Source: Thalassotalea sp. 1_MG-2023
Lineage (GTDB): Bacteria > Pseudomonadota > Gammaproteobacteria > Enterobacterales > Alteromonadaceae
DNA length: 64,000 bases
Assembly: GCF_030546745.1 (NCBI RefSeq)
Contig: NZ_JAUOPD010000011.1
Location: 62,001-126,000 of the forward strand
Direction of reading: 5' to 3'
Shown here: positions 9,115-17,373 of the stretch, piece after piece
How the letters are laid out: every line of letters begins with the position of its first letter
Position numbering within the stretch: the stretch's first letter is position 1
The notes under the pieces: model-generated
Told to the model about the DNA's origin: nothing
The model's database searches: none
What the model saw: the letters and a program-made list of their open reading frames with translations, nothing else
Position numbers and translations under genes: made by a program

Positions 9115-10320
9115 ATGATGCAAATTACCGATTTAGCGCAAGAAGAAAAGTTACCGCCCATATTAAGGTTAGGTTTTCGTCCCTTTTTTCTACTTGGCCC
9201 TGCTTTTGCCATTATCGCCCTGACACTATGGTTATTGATTTTTTACGGAAAGGTTAACTTCCAACCTTTTGCTAGTGGTTATTGGTGGCATATTCATGAA
9301 ATGATCTTTGGCTTCGCTGCTGCCATTATTGCTGGATTTTTGTTAACAGCAGTGCAAACTTGGACAGGGATTAGAAGCGTACATGGTACCGCGTTATTTT
9401 GGCTTGTCATTTTATGGTTAGCTGGCCGCATTGCATTATTATTACCGGCATATCTGCCTCATATAATGATCACCATTATTGATTTGAGTTTTTTACCTGT
9501 AGCTGCCTACATGTTAGCTAAGCCGATTATTGCCGTGAAACAAAAACGAAACTTATTCTTCGTACCTTTGCTATTAATGTTCACCTTGGTAAATGGTCAA
9601 ATGCACCTTGCGTTTTATCAAGGGGATAACGCAAGTGTTCAATTTTCTGGCTATGCCGGTATTATGTTGATCACATTGCTAATTTCTATTATTGGCGGCA
9701 GAGTAACCCCAATGTTTACCGCTAACGGAAGCAAAACCGAAAAAGTAACGAACTTACCTTGGCTTGAAATTAGCGCAAACATCACGTTATTGGTTATTTT
9801 TATGATGTATTTTATCAGCCCTATATTAACCATGAGTCAGCAAACATTTGGGTTACTTTTTGCCATTGCTGGCACACTTCAATCGTATAGAATAACGAGA
9901 TGGCGTCCTTGGGTTACTTTTAAAGTTCCACTTTTGTGGTCACTACATTTAGCTTTCTTTTGTATATGGCTAGCCCTATTACTACTTGGCCTGTCTTATT
10001 TATTTAACCTATTTCCTGCTAATCACCTTTGGCATTTATTAACGGTTGGCGGGATCAGCGGTGTTATACTTGCGATGATAGCACGTGTTTCACTTGGCCA
10101 TACCGGTAGACCGCTAATAGTAGGAAAGCTTATAAAACTCAGCTTTTTATTCATTTTTATCGCTGCGTTTACCCGCGCAATTTTACCAATTTTTTCGCCC
10201 GCTACTACGCCTACATTTTATTGGTTAGCAACAGGGTTTGCTTGTGCGAGCTTTTTACTTTTCTTATATCGCTACATACCTTATCTTGTTCAACAACGCA
10301 CAGATGGTAGACTGGGATAA
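9115..10320 (+). CDS. nnrS: NnrS family heme/copper membrane protein
   Basis: NnrS proteins are polytopic heme- and copper-containing membrane proteins linked to nitric-oxide stress and denitrification. This 401-residue protein starts with the family signature LRLGFRPFFLLGP and HIHEMIFGF (potential heme-ligand histidines), and has about 11-12 hydrophobic segments. Two adjacent ATGs (9115 and 9118) are possible starts. It follows an FNR-like site and is 5 bases from the next gene, a 2-hydroxyacid dehydrogenase, so the two look cotranscribed. No nitrite or NO reductase gene is nearby, so the role is more likely NO protection than respiration (inference). Confidence 0.93.
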   Translation: MMQITDLAQEEKLPPILRLGFRPFFLLGPAFAIIALTLWLLIFYGKVNFQPFASGYWWHIHEMIFGFAAAIIAGFLLTAVQTWTGIRSVHGTALFWLVILWLAGRIALLLPAYLPHIMITIIDLSFLPVAAYMLAKPIIAVKQKRNLFFVPLLLMFTLVNGQMHLAFYQGDNASVQFSGYAGIMLITLLISIIGGRVTPMFTANGSKTEKVTNLPWLEISANITLLVIFMMYFISPILTMSQQTFGLLFAIAGTLQSYRITRWRPWVTFKVPLLWSLHLAFFCIWLALLLLGLSYLFNLFPANHLWHLLTVGGISGVILAMIARVSLGHTGRPLIVGKLIKLSFLFIFIAAFTRAILPIFSPATTPTFYWLATGFACASFLLFLYRYIPYLVQQRTDGRLG

Positions 10321-10325
10321 CTGAG

Positions 10326-11282
10326 ATGAATTGTGTATTTTTAGACAGAAAAACATTTGTTAATCAAGTTTTAACAATCAATATTGAACACCAAGTAACA
10401 CACTTTAAAGCGTACGATTTAACGCGGGAAGATCAAATTATTGAGCGTTGCAAAAATGCTAACATTATAATTACCAATAAAGTACTACTGTCAGAAACCA
10501 CGCTCGCCAAACTTCCTAAATTACGTTTAATTTGTATCGCAGCAACAGGTGTTAACAATATTGATCTTAACGCAGCTAAGCGTTTAGGCATTGCAGTCAC
10601 GAATGTTAGCGGCTACTCAACACCTTCTGTTAGCCAATATGTCTTTGCACAATTATTAGCGTATTTTAGTCGCCCAATAGCACACCAAAAGGTTGTTGAA
10701 CAAGGTGAGTGGCAAAAGAGCCCAAGCTTTTGTGTACATGGTCTTGGCAGTGAAGAATTGGCGGGCAAGCATATCGCAATAATCGGCTACGGTAATTTAG
10801 GCCGAGCGGTGGCAACCATTGCCCATGCATTTGGCATGAAAGTACTAATTGCTGAACGTCCTAAGATAACAAAAATAAGAGAAGGCCGCATTGCGTTTGA
10901 AACAGCGCTACAACAAGCAGATATTGTTAGTCTTCATTGTCCATTAACCGAAGACACTGATCAATTATTCGATCACCACGCTTTTTCATTAATGAAGCCA
11001 ACAGCAGTGTTAGTTAATACTGCAAGAGGTGGTGTTATCAATGAAACAGATCTTTTACAAGCGTTAACACAAAAGAAGATAGCCTACGCGATTTTAGATG
11101 TGTTAAACCAAGAACCGCCAACACCGGATCATCCGTTATTAACGCAGCAACCGACTAATTTAAAAATAACGGCACACATCGCTTGGGCAAGTAACGAATC
11201 CCAGCAACGGCTGTTAGATCTAATCGCCTTAAATATTGCTGATTACACCGATGGTAAAAACACCAACAGAGTTGAAGGTTAA
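10326..11282 (+). CDS. D-2-hydroxyacid dehydrogenase, glycerate/hydroxypyruvate type
   Basis: NAD(P)-dependent reductase of the D-isomer 2-hydroxyacid dehydrogenase superfamily, 318 residues. The nucleotide-binding motif is GYGNLGRAVA (about 155-164), and the catalytic set is visible as the Arg in NTARGGVIN, the Glu in LDVLNQEPP and the His in ITAHIAWAS. Overall pattern (ICIAATGVNNID near the start) resembles HprA/glycerate dehydrogenase, which interconverts glycerate and hydroxypyruvate or reduces glyoxylate. It starts 5 bases after nnrS. Exact substrate cannot be fixed from sequence; glyoxylate/hydroxypyruvate would fit the aceA-glcB cluster in the same window. Confidence 0.88.
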   Translation: MNCVFLDRKTFVNQVLTINIEHQVTHFKAYDLTREDQIIERCKNANIIITNKVLLSETTLAKLPKLRLICIAATGVNNIDLNAAKRLGIAVTNVSGYSTPSVSQYVFAQLLAYFSRPIAHQKVVEQGEWQKSPSFCVHGLGSEELAGKHIAIIGYGNLGRAVATIAHAFGMKVLIAERPKITKIREGRIAFETALQQADIVSLHCPLTEDTDQLFDHHAFSLMKPTAVLVNTARGGVINETDLLQALTQKKIAYAILDVLNQEPPTPDHPLLTQQPTNLKITAHIAWASNESQQRLLDLIALNIADYTDGKNTNRVEG

Positions 11283-11302
11283 GCACAAAAATATTCGCTA
11301 AT

Positions 11303-12640
11303 TTAAAACCATTTATCTTTGACCTTGCCATACTGAAAATACCCCCACTGTCCCACTCTTCGTAACGGGGCAAATGGAAATTTCGGTAACGGTGAAGTGT
11401 AAAGTGGAATATTAGGTACTGCCGCTCCAGCCACTTTATCAGCTAGTCGTTTGCCAGCTTGTGAGGAAAATGAAACACCTGCTCCACAATAGCCCATACT
11501 ATAAAACAAATTTTGTTCGTTGTTCTGATAAATATGAGGAATATCGTCTAGCGCCATACAAATCCATCCTGACCACGCGTAGGCAGTACGCAAAGTTTGC
11601 AGCGCAGGGAAACTACTTTTTAACACCGAAAGCAATCGGTTTGCGTAATACGGATCGTTAGCAGATTTTCCAGAAATAGCCCCTCGACCACCAAACAAAA
11701 TACGATTATCGGGTAGTTTTCGGTAATAATATTTTAATGCTCTGGTATCCATGACCACTTGATTTGTTTTAATACCGCTATCTAATAGCTGTTGCTCTGT
11801 CAGTGGTTCAGTAACGATAATTTGAGAAAGCACAGGCAGGTAACGATTATTTACCGCAGGCATAAAGCCTTGTGGAGTATAACCGTTGGTGGCAAGCACC
11901 ACTTTTTTAGCTTTTACCACCGCAGACGGTGTGATCAGTTCAAAACCCTTTGCTGATTGCCTACTTTGCGTAACAGGCGTACTGCAATACATTTCAGTGC
12001 CTGCATCAACAGCAAGTTTTTGATAGCCCCAAGCTAATTTTAACGGGTTTAAACCAAAGCCATCACGGTATCGAATAGCGCCAAATGCGTTCTGATCATC
12101 CATATATTGTTGACGAACTTCCTGTTTGGATAATATTTCTACTTGATAACCAAACATCTTTTTTTGCAATGCAGCAGCTGCCATTAAGTCTTTTAATTTA
12201 TTGGCTTTATGGGCGACTTTTAAATAGCCCGCAGGTTGTACATCACAGTCAATGCCTCGGGAAATCAGGTGTTGTACACGCTCAGCACCTTCGCACATTT
12301 CTTGATAGGTCGCTCGCATTGCCTCTTCTCCCCATTGCTGTTGCATTTGAGCAAAAGATTTTCTCCCTGAGGTTTTTAAGATAAAACCAGCATTCCTACC
12401 GCTGCATCCCCAAGCACTTTGGTTTGCTTCTAATATGGTTGCTTTAATGCCATATTCTTCCGCTAAATGAAGCGCGCAAGACATGCCGGTGTAACCAGCA
12501 CCAATGATAGCAACATCAACGTCTATATCTACGTTTAAGGGGCCTAAATTATTCGGCGCTTGTCCTGAAATACTCGCCCAGTAGCTATCAGGATAGCGTT
12601 CGCCGCAGCCAGGAGATTGGTGATACAAAGGATCATACAT
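11303..12640 (-). CDS. FAD-dependent amine oxidoreductase (PuuB/OrdL-like, DAO family)
   Basis: A 445-residue D-amino-acid-oxidase-fold flavoprotein. After a YHQSPGCGERYPDSYW-like N-terminus, typical of gamma-glutamylputrescine oxidase and relatives, comes the dinucleotide motif VAIIGAGYTGMSCA (about 43-56). A second FAD region lies near the C-terminus (YSMGYCGAGVSFSSQAG). PuuB-type enzymes oxidise gamma-glutamylputrescine or related amines, but no puuA, puuC or puuD is adjacent, so the substrate is open. It is convergent with the dehydrogenase gene and divergent from a GNAT gene 63 bases away, where both promoters must lie. Confidence 0.87.
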   Translation of the reverse strand: MYDPLYHQSPGCGERYPDSYWASISGQAPNNLGPLNVDIDVDVAIIGAGYTGMSCALHLAEEYGIKATILEANQSAWGCSGRNAGFILKTSGRKSFAQMQQQWGEEAMRATYQEMCEGAERVQHLISRGIDCDVQPAGYLKVAHKANKLKDLMAAAALQKKMFGYQVEILSKQEVRQQYMDDQNAFGAIRYRDGFGLNPLKLAWGYQKLAVDAGTEMYCSTPVTQSRQSAKGFELITPSAVVKAKKVVLATNGYTPQGFMPAVNNRYLPVLSQIIVTEPLTEQQLLDSGIKTNQVVMDTRALKYYYRKLPDNRILFGGRGAISGKSANDPYYANRLLSVLKSSFPALQTLRTAYAWSGWICMALDDIPHIYQNNEQNLFYSMGYCGAGVSFSSQAGKRLADKVAGAAVPNIPLYTSPLPKFPFAPLRRVGQWGYFQYGKVKDKWF

Positions 12641-12703
12641 AATATTAACTAATGTGAAGGTAGCTGATTGTGATAATTCTTTGGTAAACTTACCTTAACT
12701 CCG

Positions 12704-13300
12704 ATGAATAATGAATATTTAATGCAAAAAAAGACCATAATATACCGTGAAATGACACCTGCTGATTTCACACAAGTGATCCGCTTGGCCACCCAAGTAC
12801 ATGGTGAAGGTTACATGGATCAAACTAGTGCACAGGAATGGTTCAATCAAGGTATCAAAGATAACATCAACAGTCACTTTGTTGCCTATGATAAAGACGT
12901 TTTGGTAGGGTTTCGTATTACTTTTTCTCCACGGCAATGGCAACTTGACCAATGGTGTACGCCTGAAGATTGGCCTTATGAGCAAGCAAGTGTTTGTTAC
13001 TTTAAATGTAATACCGTTGATGAGCACTATCGAGGTTACGGCATCGGAAGTAAATTGCTAAAACTCTCTATTGATGCTGTTAAACAACAAGGCGCTAAAG
13101 CGGGTGTAAGCCATTTATGGATGCAAAGCCCTGGAAATAGCGCGGTAAAGTATTTTACTAAGTGCGGCGGCGTCTTAATAAAAAAACACCCTGACAGATG
13201 GAATGAATTAAGCAAACAGGGTTATATGTGCCCTGTTTGTATTAACGACTGTCATTGTTCTGCCGCAGAAATGCTGATCACCTTTGATCAAGTCGATTGA
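12704..13300 (+). CDS. GNAT family N-acetyltransferase
   Basis: A 198-residue acetyltransferase of the GNAT fold. The acetyl-CoA motif A is visible as VDEHYRGYGIGSKLLKLSID (about 106-125, with the R/QxxGxG/A pattern RGYGIG). A cysteine-rich tail (CPVCINDCHC, about 177-186) is unusual and could bind a metal. Substrate unknown. An internal ATG at codon 7 is an alternative start. It overlaps the 3' end of the convergent class V aminotransferase gene by 13 bases and is divergent from the flavin oxidase gene. Confidence 0.85.
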   Translation: MNNEYLMQKKTIIYREMTPADFTQVIRLATQVHGEGYMDQTSAQEWFNQGIKDNINSHFVAYDKDVLVGFRITFSPRQWQLDQWCTPEDWPYEQASVCYFKCNTVDEHYRGYGIGSKLLKLSIDAVKQQGAKAGVSHLWMQSPGNSAVKYFTKCGGVLIKKHPDRWNELSKQGYMCPVCINDCHCSAAEMLITFDQVD

Positions 13301-14811
13301 AAAATTCGTTTGAAAAACGAGCTTTTCTGCGTTGAATTTTCAGCGACTTGTTGAGCATTAAAATTTGCTAGTGTTGGCATATTAACGGCTTGCTTAGTAT
13401 GTTCAAAATCACCGGAAGCGGGATTAAAACGATAATCTTTACTCCAGCTTTCAATGTTTTCACTGACTTGTTTTATCGCATCAACAATAAAAGCAATCTC
13501 TTTATCTGTCATTGTTGGGTGAAAAGATGCTCTGATCCAACCTGGCTTTTCAGCATAGTCACCAAGATCTATTTGTTCGGTAATTTTCGATGAAGTGTCG
13601 TGATCCACATTTAGTAAAATATGCCCATATGTACCAGCACAAGAACAACCACCTCGCGTTTGTACCCCAAACTTATCATTGAGTAATCTCACCACTAAAT
13701 TATAGTGAGCCCCTTTAACATAGAATGACACAATCGATAGCCGGTCTCGAATGTTTGGCTCCAGCATAACAACTTGCTCAAGTTTAGCTAAATTATCCAT
13801 CACATAATTGGTGATCCATTGTTCACGCGCAGTGATGTTATCAACGCCCATTTCTTCTTTCACTTTGATTGCTAACGCGGTTCTAATACACTGAAGAAAC
13901 CCTGGTGTACCACCATCTTCGCGCATTTCGATATCAGTAAAAAAACTGTGTTCTCCCCACGGATTGGTCCAGGTTACCGTGCCGCCACCGGGATGATCTG
14001 GCACTTTATTTTTGTAAAGCGCTTTATTAAACAGTAAAACCCCTGAACTTCCAGGACCACCTAGAAATTTATGTGGTGAGAAATAAATAGCATCTAAGGT
14101 TTGTTTTGGGTTTGCTGGGTGCATATCTATATCAACATATGGCGCAGAACAAGCAAAATCGACAAAACAAACCCCACCATGCTCGTGCATAATTTCTGCC
14201 ATTTGATAATAAGGGGTTTTAATACCCGTAACGTTGGAACAAGCAGTAAAAGAACCAATTTTATGTTTACGATCAGCATATTGTTCAAGCAATTCTTCAA
14301 GATGCTCTAACGAAGGTAAACCCTTTTCGTTAGGTTGAACTATTTCCAAAGTTACATCGCACTCATACCAGGAAGTTTGGTTAGAGTGATGCTCCATATG
14401 CGTAATAAAAACAACAGGTCTGTCTTGCTCATTGAAAGATATTTGATCTTTCATTCGTTCAGGTATGCGTAAATTTAAGATCCGTTGAAATTTATTAATA
14501 ACACCGGTCATACCCGCTTCAGCTGTGATCAAAATATCATTTTTACATGCATTAACATGTTTTTTGATCACCGATTGTGCCTCATGATAAGCATGTGTCA
14601 TCACCCCACCGGTTAAATTAGTTTCGGTATGAGTATTGGCGACATAAGGCCCAAGCGTTTGCGTTATATAGGTTTCTATCGGCTGATACAACCTACCACT
14701 TGCCGTCCAATCTGCATAGATGATTGGCAGAGATTGACCGTTGATTGAGTGGGTTAACTGTTGCCCAATTACATGTTTACGAAAGGGGGAAAAATAGTGT
14801 TCTGTTGACAT
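13288..14811 (-). CDS. Class V aminotransferase-fold PLP enzyme
   Basis: A 507-residue PLP enzyme of the class V (cysteine desulfurase/selenocysteine lyase-like) fold. The PLP-lysine motif reads YFSPHKFLGGPGSSG (about 243-257). A conserved Cys motif follows near 385 (RGGCSCAG), which resembles the mobile-loop cysteine of desulfurases. The protein is about 100 residues longer than IscS/SufS, mainly at the C-terminus and in a proline/glycine-rich insert after the lysine. Its substrate is unknown; cysteine desulfurase, kynureninase-like or lyase activity are possible. It is transcribed alone, about 260 bases downstream of the threonine-operon terminator. Confidence 0.85.
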   Translation of the reverse strand: MSTEHYFSPFRKHVIGQQLTHSINGQSLPIIYADWTASGRLYQPIETYITQTLGPYVANTHTETNLTGGVMTHAYHEAQSVIKKHVNACKNDILITAEAGMTGVINKFQRILNLRIPERMKDQISFNEQDRPVVFITHMEHHSNQTSWYECDVTLEIVQPNEKGLPSLEHLEELLEQYADRKHKIGSFTACSNVTGIKTPYYQMAEIMHEHGGVCFVDFACSAPYVDIDMHPANPKQTLDAIYFSPHKFLGGPGSSGVLLFNKALYKNKVPDHPGGGTVTWTNPWGEHSFFTDIEMREDGGTPGFLQCIRTALAIKVKEEMGVDNITAREQWITNYVMDNLAKLEQVVMLEPNIRDRLSIVSFYVKGAHYNLVVRLLNDKFGVQTRGGCSCAGTYGHILLNVDHDTSSKITEQIDLGDYAEKPGWIRASFHPTMTDKEIAFIVDAIKQVSENIESWSKDYRFNPASGDFEHTKQAVNMPTLANFNAQQVAENSTQKSSFFKRIFQST

Positions 14812-15012
14812 AAATGTTCCGAAGCTCTATCACTTCAAAACATTCTACAAAACAACACAGTTTTGGCAATTAAAAACCAACAAATACCATTAACTTGCAA
14901 TATTAAACTAACATATACCGTTATTTGTGATTATTAATTTATTTTACCTATCAATCCTTGTTCTTAAAGAAAAAATGTTTATTTTATCAATGAATATCAA
15001 GAAAATTTTTCT

Positions 15013-15039
15013 AAAAAGCCAACAGAATGTTGGCTTTTT
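15013..15039. terminator. Terminator at the end of the threonine operon
   Basis: Perfect stem AAAAAGCCAAC / GTTGGCTTTTT with a 5-base loop, 30 bases past the thrC stop. Oligo-T on the minus strand makes it a standard intrinsic terminator. Confidence 0.92.
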
Positions 15040-15068
15040 ATTTATGAAAGGAAGAAGTATTCGCTAAC

Positions 15069-16361
15069 TTATGCCTTATCAAGTAAGTATTTACGTAATG
15101 CTGAAAATTCAGTACTTTGTTCGCTAGATAAAATAGTTTCAGTTGCGCAATCCGCTAACTCTTTCGGCAAGCCAATAGGTTGCCCTAATATACTTTCAAC
15201 CACATCTTTAAACTTAGCAGGGTGTGCAGTCCCTAAGAACACACCAAATTCATCATCACTAGCGCTATATTGCAGTGCTTTATAGGCAACTGCCGCATGG
15301 GGCTCACTAATATAACCGAGCTTAGAAAGTGATAACATCGTCATTTGTGTTTGTTCTTCATCTATTGCAAAAGAGCTCACACTATCTTCTGGAACAATAC
15401 CTGACTTAAGCATATGTTCAACACGCGGCCAGTTATTTGGGTTGCTCACATCCATCGCATTTGACATGGTGGCAACAGTCTCATTTGGCGACCATTCACC
15501 GGTTTTTAAATAACGCGGAACAGTGTCGTTAGCATTAGTCGCGGCAATAAAACGTTTAATGGGTAATCCCATTGCTTTAGCAAATAACCCCGCGGTTAAA
15601 TTACCAAAATTACCACTTGGTACAGAGAAGACTAGATCTTGAAGCGCTGTTTTACCTTGCTGGCGATACAGTTGAGCAACGGCTTCAAAGTAATAACACA
15701 CTTGCGCCAATAAACGGCTGATGTTAATTGAGTTTGCAGAGTTTAAGCCGATAGTATCTTTCAATTCTTGATCATCAAAAGATTGTTTCACCAATGCTTG
15801 GCAATCATCGAAATCACCTTCAACAGCAATCGTTTCTATGTTGCCCCCCAAGGTTGTAAACATTTTTTCTTGCAGCAAACTTATTTTGCCTTTCGGATAT
15901 AAAATAACCACACGAATATTGTCAATGCCATGAAAAGCATGAGCAACCGCTGCACCAGTATCACCAGATGTTGCGGTTAATATAGTGAGATTTTTATCAC
16001 CGCTAAACGTTTGCAAGCAGCGAGCCATAAAGCGGGCACCGAAATCTTTGAAAGCTAATGTAGGGCCATGAAATAATTCTAAAATAGCGCGGTTTTCACT
16101 AATCGGTTGAATTTGAGCAGGAAAATTAAATGCATCAGTCACTATTTCGGTTAATTGTGCTTTCGTTAAATCACCTTGTACAAAAGGATAGAGTACTTGT
16201 ACGCTTCGCTCTACCATAGGTAATGCTAAAAGTTGCTCGATATTACCTAATGCGGGAATATCTTCAGGAAAAAACAAACCTTGGTTTTTCCCTAGCCCTT
16301 GCTTTACTGCGCCGGCAAAACTTACCTGTTCATCATTTTCTTTAAGGTTATAATAATTCAA
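15069..16361 (-). CDS. thrC: Threonine synthase
   Basis: PLP enzyme that converts O-phosphohomoserine to threonine, the last step of threonine biosynthesis. The 430 residues match the E. coli-type enzyme. The PLP lysine is K105 in GPTLAFKDFGARF, and the phosphate-binding glycine loop is visible as VPSGNFGNLTAG. It lies 37 bases after thrB in the order thrA-thrB-thrC and is followed by a strong hairpin, so it closes the operon. Expression should depend on the leader/attenuator at 19843-19978. Confidence 0.97.
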   Translation of the reverse strand: MNYYNLKENDEQVSFAGAVKQGLGKNQGLFFPEDIPALGNIEQLLALPMVERSVQVLYPFVQGDLTKAQLTEIVTDAFNFPAQIQPISENRAILELFHGPTLAFKDFGARFMARCLQTFSGDKNLTILTATSGDTGAAVAHAFHGIDNIRVVILYPKGKISLLQEKMFTTLGGNIETIAVEGDFDDCQALVKQSFDDQELKDTIGLNSANSINISRLLAQVCYYFEAVAQLYRQQGKTALQDLVFSVPSGNFGNLTAGLFAKAMGLPIKRFIAATNANDTVPRYLKTGEWSPNETVATMSNAMDVSNPNNWPRVEHMLKSGIVPEDSVSSFAIDEEQTQMTMLSLSKLGYISEPHAAVAYKALQYSASDDEFGVFLGTAHPAKFKDVVESILGQPIGLPKELADCATETILSSEQSTEFSALRKYLLDKA

Positions 16362-16398
16362 AATTGTTATCCTACTAAAACTTAATATTGCTGCTCGC

Positions 16399-17373
16399 CT
16401 ACTTATTTATTGGGCAAGCACCTTGATTGTCAACACGGCAAACATGAACAAATCCTTCACTTTGCCCTGTACTTAATGTTTGTAAATAATGTGCTTTTAG
16501 CCAATTAGCAAAATCATTGGCTTTTTGTTCATTGTCGGTCACACAAAATAGCGTTGGGCCAGAACCTGAAATACCAACCGCCAAACAACCTTGCTCATGC
16601 AAGTGAGCGCACGCCTGCTCAAAACCCGGTAATAGATGCTGACGATATGGCTGTGCGATAACATCATTAACGACGGAAAATGCCAACGCCTTATTACCAC
16701 GATGACAAGCATCAACAAATGTAGCTAAGTTTTGTCCAAAAGTAATCACATCTTTACGTGAATATGACGCGGGTAATACTTCACGTGCTGCTTTCGTTGA
16801 GACCTCAATTCCAGGATACGCCATAACATAATAGCAATCTTCAAATTGTGGGAGTGTTTGGCAAATCACATTGTCATCTGGCACCATTAACTGTATGCCG
16901 CCATAATAACATGGTGCTACATTATCATAATGCAAGCTACCACTAATTTGTGCTTCCATACGCCCCATTAATTTCAACATGACCGCTTTACTAAATTGAA
17001 ATTCAGTTGTTACTTTGTAAAAGTAATTCAATGCTTCCAATGCTGCAACTACCGAACAAGCACTTGAACCAAGTCCACTACCAACTGGCATTTTCTTTTC
17101 AAGTATAATGTTGACGGTTACAGGTTGTTGTCCAGACTGTAACAAGCTTTCATTAAAAAGCTGTAAACAGTCCCAAACAATATTCTCTTTGGGATCTTGG
17201 GGTAATTTATTCGCAAATGCACCCACTACTGTTAAACGGTTTTCTGGACTTGCTTCAACTGTCACTATGTCGCCCAGTAACGTACCATCAACAGGTTTTA
17301 CGGCTACGCCTAATACATCAAAACCAACACTCATATTACCGATTGAAGCCGGCGCAAAAACTGAAACACTCAT
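16399..17373 (-). CDS. thrB: Homoserine kinase
   Basis: GHMP-family kinase that phosphorylates homoserine with ATP. The start is set at the ATG at 17373, giving 324 residues beginning [19 protein letters not shown], which aligns with the canonical ThrB N-terminus; a further ATG six codons upstream inside thrA is less likely. The chosen ATG shares its A with the thrA stop (TAATG), a translational-coupling arrangement, with GGGAG about 10 bases before. The GHMP ATP loop is PVGSGLGSSACS (about 86-97) and the C-terminal motif is GISGSGPTLF. Confidence 0.96.
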   Translation of the reverse strand: MSVSVFAPASIGNMSVGFDVLGVAVKPVDGTLLGDIVTVEASPENRLTVVGAFANKLPQDPKENIVWDCLQLFNESLLQSGQQPVTVNIILEKKMPVGSGLGSSACSVVAALEALNYFYKVTTEFQFSKAVMLKLMGRMEAQISGSLHYDNVAPCYYGGIQLMVPDDNVICQTLPQFEDCYYVMAYPGIEVSTKAAREVLPASYSRKDVITFGQNLATFVDACHRGNKALAFSVVNDVIAQPYRQHLLPGFEQACAHLHEQGCLAVGISGSGPTLFCVTDNEQKANDFANWLKAHYLQTLSTGQSEGFVHVCRVDNQGACPINK

